From contig NZ_CAMVDO010000003.1 in NCBI RefSeq assembly GCF_947166265.1, positions 1 to 64,000 of the forward strand: 64,000 nucleotides of DNA, written 5' to 3'. Shown piece after piece: positions 1 to 8,302 of this stretch. The notes under the pieces were generated by a model. The model saw only the letters and a list, made by a program, of their open reading frames with translations. It ran no database searches and was not told where the DNA came from. The stretch comes from an uncultured Fibrobacter sp. (lineage in GTDB: Bacteria; Fibrobacterota; Fibrobacteria; Fibrobacterales; Fibrobacteraceae). How positions within the stretch are numbered: position 1 is the first letter of the stretch; every line of letters begins with the position of its first letter. Both the position numbers and the translations under genes were made by a program.

Positions 1-1190
1 TTGTAATGATCTGTATTACAGCCTGTGATGACGGTTCCAGCGGTGCCGGACCGGACCCTGTTGCTGAAATTTCGTCTTCCAGTGGCGACGAAGCGATCTC
101 CTCGAGTTCTGTCACAAACAAAGGAACATCTTCCGGTGGTAGTCCGGTGTCGTCTTCGTCAACGAACAGTTCGTCTTCCGCAAAATCAAGCTCTTCCACG
201 GATGCCAAGAGCTGTTCTTCAAGCGGGTTGATTCCGGAATCTTGCGAAGAAAAGGATGAGAATCGTATTTTGACCATTTATGATACTGGGGAGAGATATG
301 TTTGCAAGAGTGGTCAATATGTCAAGATTGAGTCCAGCAGCTCTAGTAAAGTAAAGAAAACGTGTTCCGCAGATGAAGAGGGAACAACTCGGAGAGAGGA
401 TGGGGTGCGATTTGTCTGCGAAGATGGATATTGGGTCCCAGTGGAATCATCTAGCTCATCTAAAGTCAGTAGCAGCAGCTACTTCGACATGACGGAGCAA
501 TTTAACGAGAAAGTGTCTTACGGTGAGTTCACGGACCTGCGCGACGGACACAAGTATCGTACGGTGAGCATGTATGATGATAGTTTTGAGAGAACCTATG
601 TTATCTTTGCCGAAAACCTGAATTATGGCAAGATGGTTCCAGGCGGTACTGTGCAGGGAGACTCCACGAAGTACTGCTACGATGACGACTCGTGGTACTG
701 CGAAAATGGCTGGGGCGGACTCTATACCTGGAGCAATGCAATGGGCTTTCCTGCCGTATGCGACAGTGTATCCATCAGTGCGGAGGCCTGTTCGCAAAAA
801 TTTGTTTATCCCAGTGGATATGGACAACCCCAGAACTATGTCCAGCATCAGGGAATCTGCCCGGATGGCTGGCATATTATGAATTCTGGCGAATGGGCGC
901 ATTTAGACCAGAGGACGGGGGGCAGTGTCGCCCACTATATGGGCTCGAAGGTTGCGGGCTTCAGTAACGAAAACTTGTATGGAATGTCCTTGCTGCCGGC
1001 AGGGTATTGGAATCCTGTGGCTCTAGAGTATGGATACATTTCAAATTCTGCGTTATATTGGCTGCCGCAACAATATCCAGAATATGATGATTGTTCATAT
1101 CGAGTTGCGATTCGAACGAATGAGTTTAATAGAACCTTTAGAGGTTTAAAAACGCAGGGCTTTTCTGTCCGCTGTGTAAAAAACTACTAA
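1..1190 (+). CDS. FISUMP-domain polyserine lipoprotein (5' end outside window)
   Basis: The frame is open to the left edge, so the first Met at position 6 is probably not the start. The visible N-terminus ends in a lipobox-like ITAC followed by DD, matching the mature start of the paralogue at 1676. Residues about 18-155 are a Ser-rich linker with repeated SSSS blocks, typical of Fibrobacter surface lipoproteins. The C-terminal half is a FISUMP domain: YGEFTDLRDGHKYRTV, AENLNYG, YCYDDDSWYCENGWGGLYTW, GICPDGWH and a terminal SVRCVKNY. Role unknown; it is probably an outer surface lipoprotein. A LEPR-type peptide gene follows 60 bp downstream. Closest relative in the window is the gene at 14317. 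Confidence 0.85.
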   Translation, partial: VMICITACDDGSSGAGPDPVAEISSSSGDEAISSSSVTNKGTSSGGSPVSSSSTNSSSSAKSSSSTDAKSCSSSGLIPESCEEKDENRILTIYDTGERYVCKSGQYVKIESSSSSKVKKTCSADEEGTTRREDGVRFVCEDGYWVPVESSSSSKVSSSSYFDMTEQFNEKVSYGEFTDLRDGHKYRTVSMYDDSFERTYVIFAENLNYGKMVPGGTVQGDSTKYCYDDDSWYCENGWGGLYTWSNAMGFPAVCDSVSISAEACSQKFVYPSGYGQPQNYVQHQGICPDGWHIMNSGEWAHLDQRTGGSVAHYMGSKVAGFSNENLYGMSLLPAGYWNPVALEYGYISNSALYWLPQQYPEYDDCSYRVAIRTNEFNRTFRGLKTQGFSVRCVKNY

Positions 1191-1220
1191 TTATAACAAG
1201 ATTTTAAACAAATTAACAAC

Positions 1221-1237
1221 GCCTTTTGGAAAAAGGC
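1221..1237 (+). promoter_or_regulatory. Stem-loop just upstream of LEPR peptide gene
   Basis: GCCTTTT, a 3-nt loop, then AAAAGGC form a perfect 7-bp hairpin 12 nt before the ATG at 1250. It is preceded by an A/T-rich TTTTAAACAAATTAA stretch. The other cassettes have a hairpin at the same place with different stem bases (15492, 18292). It could end the FISUMP transcript or control translation of the peptide. Confidence 0.5.
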
Positions 1238-1249
1238 TATAGGGGTTAT

Positions 1250-1657
1250 ATGTCTAAATTCAACAAGAAGAACAAAAAATCCAAGAAAAACAATCGTAAA
1301 AATTACAAAATTGAGTCTCTTGAACCGAGACTCTTGATGGATGCTTCGGTAAACGACTGGAATGATGAGCTCAATGCATTGAATGTTGGTGCCTACACAA
1401 TTGATAGCGATTCCTCGAAGATTGACGGACTTCTTGTTGTTGATACCAACGATATGGACAAGGAACTGGAACGACTATCCTTGGCAGATGTCGTAAATGG
1501 CCAGAAGGTGGATTTTCAACAGGAATGGAAAGACGTAAAGGTTCATGTAAAAGATTGTGTCGATAAGGTTTATGATGATGCGATGAAACCTTATGACGAC
1601 GAAGTGGGTAGGTGTAGAGACGTTTACGATGCTGCAAATGCACTGTTGTTGTATTAG
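1250..1657 (+). CDS. LEPR-XLL signature peptide, longest copy (135 aa)
   Basis: The start at 1250 matches the start in the sister copies (MSK...). The N-terminus is very basic (Lys/Asn-rich, residues 1-22), followed by KIESLEPRLLMDASVNDW. That motif corresponds to the LEPR-XLL region found at the N-terminus of very large, often type-I-secreted adhesins. The remaining roughly 95 residues are acidic and match no family I recognise. A full adhesin would run to thousands of residues, so this is either the stump of a decayed adhesin gene or a real short protein. It lies between two FISUMP lipoprotein genes, and the next gene's RBS begins within 10 bp of its stop. Confidence 0.6.
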   Translation: MSKFNKKNKKSKKNNRKNYKIESLEPRLLMDASVNDWNDELNALNVGAYTIDSDSSKIDGLLVVDTNDMDKELERLSLADVVNGQKVDFQQEWKDVKVHVKDCVDKVYDDAMKPYDDEVGRCRDVYDAANALLLY

Positions 1658-1675
1658 AATAAAAAGGAAGTTAGA

Positions 1676-2959
1676 ATGAAAACATTAAGGAGCTATACAA
1701 AGAACGTCATTGCGAATAGTAGTGTCATCCTGAGCGGAACGGAGTGGAGTCTCTTTGACCACTTGGCAACTTGTTGCCTTAGTGGGCATGATCCCCGAAT
1801 GGGGAGAAGGATCTTTGTCGGTGCTTTATTTGCCGCGTTTTGTTTTTTTACAGCCTGTGATGACAGTTCCAGCGGTGCCGGACCGGACCCGGTAGCGGAA
1901 GTTTCTTCTTCTAGTGGTGACGATGCAATCTCCTCGAGTTCTGTTACGGACAAAGGAACGTCTTCCGGTGGCAGTTCGAGGTCCTCTAGCTCTGTGAAGC
2001 CTGATTCGAATGGTTCGCAGAAAAATTCTAGTTCCGCAACAACGGTACATTCTTGCAGTAGCTCGAATGCAAAATCTTCGTCAAGTAAGGCGTGGACTTG
2101 TAAAGAGGAGGGAAAATCTGTTACAAGATATAATGAAGCGACTGGTTTGATTGATGTATATCTTTGTACGAATGGCGTTTATGAATTGGTTGTGTATTCA
2201 AGTTCTTCAGAAAAAGTCTATACATTCAAGGAATTATTTAAAGAAGACAGTGTGTTTAATAAAAATATGGAGTACGGAACTTTTGTGGATTCTCGCGACG
2301 GTCAAGAATACAAGACGATTGAGATATACTTCAACTATAAAGAAATTGAGTATTTTACGGTATTTGCTCAAAATCTGAATTATGGCACACAAGTGAAACT
2401 TGAAACAACTGCTTTTGACGATGACAAGGTTGAAAAGTTTTGTTATGACGATGACCCTTGGTATTGCGAACACTATTTTGGTGGTTTGTATTCTTGGAGC
2501 GAGGCTATGGGACTTCCGAAGGCTTGTGATAGTGTGAAAACGGGTGCAACGCCTGATTGCCCTGATTCTGTTGCACCAGGGATTGTTTATGAGGCTGAAT
2601 GGAGTGAATTGCAAATACAGGGGATATGCCCTGATGGTTGGCATGTGATGAATGAACGTGAATGGAGAGCTTTGATTCATGGAGATGAGTCTGCATCTCG
2701 TGCGATATCAAAAGCTTCGTATGGAGGCAATGAAAGTGGATTTTCTGCTTTGTTTAATGGAGGGGGGTTTAATGATGAAGACGGCTGTAGATATGATCAT
2801 ATGCAAAAATTGGGCTTTTATTGGTTGCCTAAAGAGCGGACGGATATAGCGGCAGGATATGTTCTTTTAGAGAAAAATCGGTATGATTATTCTGGCTTTC
2901 GTAAGAACTATGGTCAATCCATTCGCTGTGTAAAGGATTATTTGTCGAAATCTAGGTGA
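1676..2959 (+). CDS. FISUMP-domain polyserine lipoprotein with repeat-encoded N-terminal extension
   Basis: The ATG at 1676 has a good RBS (AAGGAAG, 6 nt away). The typical lipoprotein signal MGRRIFVGALFAAFCFFTAC starts only at residue 42 (position 1799), where no RBS is visible. The residues between come from an in-frame dispersed repeat (1722-1814). Signal processing may therefore depend on an internal start, or the extension may impair export. Then follow a polyserine linker and a FISUMP domain (YGTFVDSRDGQEYKT, AQNLNYG, CYDDDPWYCEHYFGGLYSW, GICPDGWH, SIRCVKDY). The gene at 17060 is the sister copy and carries the same repeat. Confidence 0.85.
   Translation: MKTLRSYTKNVIANSSVILSGTEWSLFDHLATCCLSGHDPRMGRRIFVGALFAAFCFFTACDDSSSGAGPDPVAEVSSSSGDDAISSSSVTDKGTSSGGSSRSSSSVKPDSNGSQKNSSSATTVHSCSSSNAKSSSSKAWTCKEEGKSVTRYNEATGLIDVYLCTNGVYELVVYSSSSEKVYTFKELFKEDSVFNKNMEYGTFVDSRDGQEYKTIEIYFNYKEIEYFTVFAQNLNYGTQVKLETTAFDDDKVEKFCYDDDPWYCEHYFGGLYSWSEAMGLPKACDSVKTGATPDCPDSVAPGIVYEAEWSELQIQGICPDGWHVMNEREWRALIHGDESASRAISKASYGGNESGFSALFNGGGFNDEDGCRYDHMQKLGFYWLPKERTDIAAGYVLLEKNRYDYSGFRKNYGQSIRCVKDYLSKSR
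1722..1814 (+). repeat. Dispersed TGTCATCCTGAGC...GAAGGATCT repeat inside a coding region
   Basis: This 93-nt segment starts with the same TGTCATCCTGAGC seen between genes at 5143, 14129 and (reverse) 63351, and ends with GAAGGATCT. It contains the hairpin CCCC-GAAT-GGGG. Here it is read in frame as 31 codons between the native start and the lipoprotein signal. The copy at 16997-17075 is the same sequence without its first bases, which were replaced by the IS110 insertion. Confidence 0.7.
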
Positions 2960-3014
2960 GCTAGATTTCTTCCTTTAAAAATTTTAAACAAAAAACAGGG
3001 CTTTGGGGAAAAGC

Positions 3015-3095
3015 GTGCTAAGTGAGCGTCGCGACAATACGCTTGCGTTTTGGCATGACCGAACGACGCCGCGGACGCCGTAGGCGTCAAAAGTC
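3015..3095. repeat. GC-rich palindromic insertion between FISUMP and LEPR genes
   Basis: Compared with the sister copy at 18292-18324, the conserved leader (GGGCTTTGGGGAAAAGC) is interrupted here by about 80 bp rich in CGACGCC/GGCGTC palindromes. It begins AAGTGAGCG and contains CGAACGAC, as does the repeat at 10513. The insertion removes the 3' arm of the leader hairpin. Confidence 0.5.
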
Positions 3096-3110
3096 CCATG
3101 GAAGTTATTT

Positions 3111-3311
3111 ATGTCAAAGAAGAACAACAAGAAGAATAAGAAAAAGTCCATTCTTCCTTGCGTGCCAGATGGTGCTAATTCCACTCTTTCTTTTTTAGTG
3201 CTTTCAAATAATTTTGTTTCAAATCACGCTTGTTGCCAAAGAATGTCATTTCGGATTTTGAAAAAAGGCTGTTTTCAAGCTTTAGGCTTACAAGTTCCAT
3301 TGTACAAATAA
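3111..3311 (+). pseudogene. Remnant of a LEPR-type peptide gene, cut by the DUF3800 gene
   Basis: The first residues (MSKKNNKKNKKK) match the basic N-terminus of the LEPR peptides at 1250, 15523 and 18324. Homology stops after about 12 codons, before the LEPR motif. From position 3175 the frame runs antisense through the 3' end of the DUF3800 gene. I read this as a cassette gene destroyed when the DUF3800 segment arrived. Confidence 0.5.
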
Positions 3312-3867
3312 AGTCTGCAACTTGGAACAACTTGTAATCGGTTGGCATCACCTTTCGGAAAATCGGATTTGGCAAGAGTGCGTTAAATACAGATGACAAA
3401 AGCCTGCTTACTTCGACCTGTCCATTATCATAGTAAATCTTGACATCGTCAAAAGTAAGAAATTCATCGTAATGTGCCCTTATAAACGAAGATATTAGCT
3501 TCGAAAGTTTGCCTGTCGCTTCTACAGAATCTTCGATGTGCTTCTTTTCGATGTGGAAACATTTGTATTGAACGTCAATTGAACGGATAAAGGCCATCAT
3601 CTTGTTGAATATGCGCCGCCGGTCAACAATATCCATATCTTTATAGATTTCTTCTTTGCGGATAATCGGACCGGTGTGAATGCATAGATTGTTAAGTCCC
3701 AAGTAGGATAATTCCGTATCTAGGCGATTGATTTTTTCTTGAATATCGACATCTTGACGATGGAACACCATCGTTATTATGTAATACGGGGAATGATAGC
3801 TATAGTCACCAAAGTCTCCCGATTCATCAATAAATACACTTAGTTCCTTCAAGATGTATTTCTCCAC
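3175..3867 (-). CDS. DUF3800 family protein
   Basis: The N-terminal VFIDESGDFGDYS motif is the signature of DUF3800, a family with an RNase H-like fold and a conserved DESG motif, often found in mobile or defence-related regions. Later conserved-looking parts are KIYYDNGQ (about residue 142) and a late Asp (LFQVADFIC, about residue 186). Length 230 aa is normal. The frame can open with GTG at 3867, but no RBS is seen there. A TTG at 3852 lies 9 nt after GGAG and gives LKELSVFIDESGD, so it may be the true start. The gene has its own promoter and an intrinsic terminator in its leader. It replaces the end of the upstream cassette, which suggests acquisition by transfer. Confidence 0.8.
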   Translation of the reverse strand: MEKYILKELSVFIDESGDFGDYSYHSPYYIITMVFHRQDVDIQEKINRLDTELSYLGLNNLCIHTGPIIRKEEIYKDMDIVDRRRIFNKMMAFIRSIDVQYKCFHIEKKHIEDSVEATGKLSKLISSFIRAHYDEFLTFDDVKIYYDNGQVEVSRLLSSVFNALLPNPIFRKVMPTDYKLFQVADFICTMELVSLKLENSLFSKSEMTFFGNKRDLKQNYLKALKKKEWN

Positions 3868-3891
3868 AAAAAAAGCGAGGAACTTCCTCGC
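3868..3891 (-). terminator. Intrinsic terminator in the DUF3800 leader (possible attenuator)
   Basis: On the minus strand GCGAGG-AAGTT-CCTCGC is followed by a run of T. It lies between the promoter at 3930-3958 and the start codon, so most transcripts could stop before the gene. Confidence 0.55.
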
Positions 3892-3929
3892 CAGTAGATG
3901 GACCTGGGTCTTTCGACCAGCCCAAGAAG

Positions 3930-3958
3930 AATATACATAATTTTCTGAGGAAAGTCAA
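3930..3958 (-). promoter_or_regulatory. Sigma-70-type promoter of the DUF3800 gene
   Basis: Minus strand TTGACT, 17-bp spacer, TATATT. The expected transcript start is near 3923, about 55 nt before the coding region. Confidence 0.6.
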
Positions 3959-4223
3959 TAGGTGAATGAACAAAAAAGCACTATTTTGCATCTGCGTTAG
4001 GGATAGTGACCCCTTGGGGCGGCGCTGTGGCGCCGTTGCAAGAGCGGCGCGGGCGCGCCGAAGGTGCGACCGGGGGGCCTTGCAATATAGCCCGACCCAC
4101 ACGATAGGGTGGGGAACGCCCAAAAGAAGACGATGGAACCGAATACAATGGTTACTCTCGCTACCGTGAGCCAGAAAGCGACTCAGCGTAAGCGAGTCGT
4201 GCTGGCGAGAGAACAACCAAAGG
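3959..4223. other. Intergenic repeat-rich segment with rearrangement junction
   Basis: No gene seen. It holds GC-rich palindromes (4015-4080) and, at 4155-4212, a structured repeat whose reverse complement resembles the tandem repeats after the tmRNA gene. The repeat runs directly into the truncated V-ATPase gene, which makes it a likely recombination junction. Confidence 0.55.
4155..4212 (-). repeat. Dispersed copy of the tmRNA-downstream structured repeat
   Basis: Read on the minus strand it starts GTTCTCTCGCCAGCACGACTC, forms a CGACTC...GAGTCG stem and ends TGGCTCAC. The repeat at 38059 has the same outline with other stem bases (CGACTCG...CGAGTCG). Confidence 0.55.
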
Positions 4224-4661
4224 TTGTTCGGTCATTATAGGGGTGCTGCAGCCGCTCTCGGCATTGCGGCAATGGGCTCCGCCCTTGGTTGCGGAACGGC
4301 TGGTATGTCCGCCATCACCATGTGGAAGAAGGCTTATGCCCAGGGCAAGTCCGCCCTCTTCACACTCCTGGTGTTCGTGGGTGCCCCGATTTCCCAGACG
4401 ATTTATGGCATGTTGCTCATGAACTTCATCTTGAGCAAGGCTGCTGAAAGCGGCTTTACCAACTGGGGCGGCTGCCTCGGCGCCGGTATCTTCGGCGGGC
4501 TTGGCATGATGGCTTCTGCTTGGTACCAGGGCAAGTCTGCCGCTGTGGCTTGCGATGCTCTCGGTGAAACCGGCAAGGGCATGGTGAACTACCTGATGGT
4601 GCTCGGTATCGTGGAAACCGTGGCCCTGTTCGTTCTCGTGTTCTCCATGATGGTGCTTTAA
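4224..4661 (+). CDS. V/A-type ATP synthase subunit K (proteolipid), 5'-truncated copy
   Basis: Membrane rotor (c-ring) subunit of a V/A-type ATPase; two helical hairpins (four membrane helices) with a duplicated GxxxAxxxxGxA pattern. The second hairpin carries the ion-binding Glu in the last helix (VLGIVETVALF); the first hairpin has Gln at the matching site (APISQTIYG), as in other duplicated K subunits. Compared with the gene at 4680, the first dozen residues are missing: homology begins at about 4239, right after a structured repeat, and only a TTG at 4224 can serve as start. No other V-ATPase subunit genes lie upstream, so a rearrangement has probably separated this gene from its operon. 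It may be non-functional. Confidence 0.75.
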   Translation: MFGHYRGAAAALGIAAMGSALGCGTAGMSAITMWKKAYAQGKSALFTLLVFVGAPISQTIYGMLLMNFILSKAAESGFTNWGGCLGAGIFGGLGMMASAWYQGKSAAVACDALGETGKGMVNYLMVLGIVETVALFVLVFSMMVL

Positions 4662-4679
4662 TCCAGCGAGGTAACACGT

Positions 4680-5135
4680 ATGGATCAAGCTCAACTTTTA
4701 ACGCTCGCGAAACTCGGCGCGGTGGCGGCCCTGGGCCTTGCCGCGGTGGGTTCTGCGCTGGGCTGCGGGACTGCCGGCATGGCGGCCATCGGGGCCTGGA
4801 AGAAGGCGTATCTCAAGGGTAAGAACGCGCTGTTTACGCTGCTCATCTTCGTGGGCGCGCCGATTGCGCAGACAATCTACGGCATGTTGCTGATGATGTA
4901 CATCCTGAACAAGTCCCAGGCGGCTCCGGCCAACTGGGCTGCATACTTGGGTGTGGGCATCTTCGGTGGCATCGGCATGATGGCATCTGCCTGGTACGTG
5001 GGCAAGTCCGCTGCGGACGCCTGCAACGCCCTCGGCGAAACCGGCAAGGGCCTCGTGAACTACCTGATGGTGCTTGGCGTCGGCGAAACCGTCGCACTGT
5101 TCGTCATGGTGTTCTCGATGATGCTCGTGTCGTAG
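4680..5135 (+). CDS. V/A-type ATP synthase subunit K (proteolipid)
   Basis: Complete 151-aa paralogue of the preceding gene, 18 bp downstream, with a GAGG RBS. It has four membrane helices in two hairpins, Gln in hairpin 1 (APIAQTIYG) and the ion-binding Glu in hairpin 2 (VLGVGETVALF). It would form the membrane ring that couples H+ or Na+ flow to ATP synthesis or hydrolysis. Two K genes in tandem suggest a mixed ring or recent duplication. The other subunits must be encoded elsewhere. A terminator follows at 5239. Confidence 0.88.
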   Translation: MDQAQLLTLAKLGAVAALGLAAVGSALGCGTAGMAAIGAWKKAYLKGKNALFTLLIFVGAPIAQTIYGMLLMMYILNKSQAAPANWAAYLGVGIFGGIGMMASAWYVGKSAADACNALGETGKGLVNYLMVLGVGETVALFVMVFSMMLVS

Positions 5136-5142
5136 CGCAAAG

Positions 5143-5218
5143 TGTCATCCTGAGCGAAGTTTCCTAAGGTCGGTGAGCCTGTCGAACCGCCGAAGGAAAC
5201 GAAGTCGAAGGAGCTCAT
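5143..5218 (+). repeat. TGTCATCCTGAGC-type intergenic repeat
   Basis: Begins TGTCATCCTGAGCGAAG and contains an inverted CGAAGGAAACGAAGTCGAAGG tail. It belongs to the same family as 1722, 14129 and 63351. It sits between the subunit K stop and the terminator. Confidence 0.6.
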
Positions 5219-5238
5219 AGCAGAATAATTGCAAAAAG

Positions 5239-5275
5239 CCCCCTGTCACGATGAGTGGCGGGGTGTTTTTTATTT
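5239..5275 (+). terminator. Terminator after V-ATPase subunit K genes
   Basis: CCC(T)GTCAC / GTGGCGGGG stem with two wobble pairs, followed by TGTTTTTTATTT. Confidence 0.6.
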
Positions 5276-5292
5276 GAACTTTGCTCTTGCAT

Positions 5293-5326
5293 AACAAAAA
5301 TGCGTCGGCGAATTTCGCCGGCGCAT
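5293..5326 (-). terminator. Terminator after trpB2
   Basis: An 11-bp stem GCGTCGGCGAA / TTCGCCGGCGC (one wobble pair) followed on the minus strand by ATTTTTG, just beyond the trpB stop. Confidence 0.65.
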
Positions 5327-5348
5327 ATAGACATTTTTCTATTTGAGT

Positions 5349-6734
5349 TTAGCCTTCGACCTTCGGAAGCTGGGCGAGGCTCTTGGCGATGTCTTCATCC
5401 GTCGGGATGTAGTCGCTCATTTCGCCGTCGTTGAACTTCTGGTAAGCAACCATGTCGAAGTAACCCGTACCGGTGAGGCCGAACACGATGTTCTTGGCCT
5501 GGCCGGATTCCTTGCACTTGAGGGCTTCGTCGATGGTAGCGCGGATAGCGTGGCTGGATTCCGGAGCCGGGAGGATACCTTCGGTCTGGGCGAAGAGCTT
5601 GGCGGCTTCGAAGACCTTAGTCTGTTCCACAGACGTTGCACGCATCAGACCCTGATCGTAGAGTTCAGAGAGGATGCTGCTCATGCCGTGGTAGCGCAGG
5701 CCACCAGCGTGGTTTGCAGACGGAATGAAGCTAGAGCCGAGAGTGTACATCTTGGCGAGCGGGCAAACCTTACCGGTATCGCAGAAGTCGTAGGCGTACT
5801 TACCGCGAGTAAAGCTCGGGCAGCTTGCCGGTTCCACAGCGAGAATATCGTAGTCGGCTTCGCCACGGAGCTTTTCGCCGATGAACGGGCTCACGAGACC
5901 GCCGAGGTTAGAACCACCGCCAGCGCAACCGATGATGAGGTCGGCCTTCACGCCGAGCTTGTCGAGAGCGGCCTTGGTTTCGAGACCGATGACGGACTGG
6001 TGGAGGAGCACCTGGTTCAGCACGGAACCGAGAACGTAGCGGTAACCCGGCTGCTTCACGGCGGCTTCCACAGCTTCAGAGATAGCGCAACCGAGGCTTC
6101 CGGTGGTGCCCGGGAATTCGGCGTTGATCTTGCGGCCGATGTCGGTCGTCATGGACGGAGACGGAGTCACGGAGGCACCGTAGGTGCGCATGACTTCGCG
6201 GCGGAACGGCTTCTGTTCGTAAGAAACCTTCACCATGTAAACCTGGCAGTCCAGTCCGAAGAAGGCGCTGGACATCGAAAGGGCCGTGCCCCACTGGCCA
6301 GCACCCGTTTCAGTCGTCACGCCCTTGAGGCCTTGCTTCTTGGCGTAGTAGGCCTGAGCGATAGCGGAGTTGAGTTTGTGAGAACCCGAAGTGTTGTTGC
6401 CTTCGAACTTGTAGTAGATGTGAGCCGGAGTGCCGAGGGCCTGTTCGAGGAAGTAGGCGCGAACGAGCGGAGACGGACGGTACATCTTGTAGAACGTACG
6501 GATGTCTTCCGGAATTTCGATGTACGGAGTGTCGTTATCGAGTTCCTGCTTGATGAGTTCGTCGCAGAAAACCGGCTGCAGGTCTTCGAACGTCACCGGC
6601 TTGCCGGTACCCGGATTCAGGAGAGGAGCGGGCTTCTTCTTCATATCGGCACGGACGTTGTACCATGCCTTCGGGAGTTCATCTTCTTTAAGATAAGTCT
6701 TGACCTGACCTTCGATCTTAAGCGAGTTTCTCAT
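5349..6734 (-). CDS. TrpB2-type tryptophan synthase beta chain (PLP-dependent)
   Basis: Condenses indole with serine to tryptophan using pyridoxal phosphate. The PLP lysine is in TSGSHKLNSA (about Lys120) and the phosphate loop is CAGGGSN. The N-terminal extension (YNVRAD...PLLNPGTGKP, PSPLVRA) and length (461 aa) mark the TrpB2 (TIGR01415-like) branch rather than the shorter TrpB1. The start at 6734 is chosen for AAGGAATTAGTATG; an upstream ATG at 6773 lacks an RBS. No trpA is nearby, so it may salvage indole or pair with a distant TrpA. It is flanked by its own terminator and is transcribed alone. Confidence 0.92.
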   Translation of the reverse strand: MRNSLKIEGQVKTYLKEDELPKAWYNVRADMKKKPAPLLNPGTGKPVTFEDLQPVFCDELIKQELDNDTPYIEIPEDIRTFYKMYRPSPLVRAYFLEQALGTPAHIYYKFEGNNTSGSHKLNSAIAQAYYAKKQGLKGVTTETGAGQWGTALSMSSAFFGLDCQVYMVKVSYEQKPFRREVMRTYGASVTPSPSMTTDIGRKINAEFPGTTGSLGCAISEAVEAAVKQPGYRYVLGSVLNQVLLHQSVIGLETKAALDKLGVKADLIIGCAGGGSNLGGLVSPFIGEKLRGEADYDILAVEPASCPSFTRGKYAYDFCDTGKVCPLAKMYTLGSSFIPSANHAGGLRYHGMSSILSELYDQGLMRATSVEQTKVFEAAKLFAQTEGILPAPESSHAIRATIDEALKCKESGQAKNIVFGLTGTGYFDMVAYQKFNDGEMSDYIPTDEDIAKSLAQLPKVEG

Positions 6735-6850
6735 ACTAATTCCTTTTTTTGCGGCCAACCGAATGGCGACCATAATTTTGCGATAACAATATAAAAAAAG
6801 TTTGCCGCATAAAGAATTCTTCTGCGCCGATATAGTCTAAATTGGAATAG

Positions 6851-6878
6851 TTGACATTCAAATTTTTTTTAGTATATT
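6851..6878 (+). promoter_or_regulatory. Promoter of a probably leaderless small gene
   Basis: TTGACA, 16-bp spacer, TATATT. The expected transcript start (7 nt after the -10 box) is the A of the ATG at 6885. Confidence 0.6.
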
Positions 6879-6884
6879 GAAAGT

Positions 6885-7055
6885 ATGGCTATCAATCATA
6901 ACCTATTTACTGGACAGACGGAACTGGCAGGGGAGGTCCGCGTGTCGCATGCTGGCGAGGGCGTCAAAGTGCTCCCGGTCCACAGCGGTAAGAAGTTTAT
7001 TCGACTCCGTACCCATCAAGCTGCCAAAAAGAAAATGGCAAGCAAAGAGCCTTAG
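6885..7055 (+). CDS. Small hypothetical protein (56 aa), probably leaderless
   Basis: The ORF reads MAINHNLFTGQTELAGEVRV and ends KKKMASKEP. It is basic at the C-terminus, with no signal peptide and no family I recognise. It is preceded by a well-formed promoter whose predicted start coincides with the ATG, and no RBS is present, so translation of a leaderless mRNA is likely. It lies 29 bp upstream of tgt and may be co-transcribed with it. It could also simply be part of the tgt leader; coding status rests on promoter position and the clean reading frame. Confidence 0.5.
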   Translation: MAINHNLFTGQTELAGEVRVSHAGEGVKVLPVHSGKKFIRLRTHQAAKKKMASKEP

Positions 7056-7066
7056 TTTTTAGGTGA

Positions 7067-8224
<1,158 letters not shown>

Positions 8225-8302
8225 AAGTTCCTGTTTACGGGTGTATTCATAAGGTGCAAAAAATTAGTTCCTTGCGCCAGAAAAAATTGTATTTTCTAGT
8301 AG

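Noticed and set aside
5343-6794. 483-codon open frame antisense to trpB2
   Set aside because: Same reason; no RBS or family pattern, and the sense frame is a clear enzyme.
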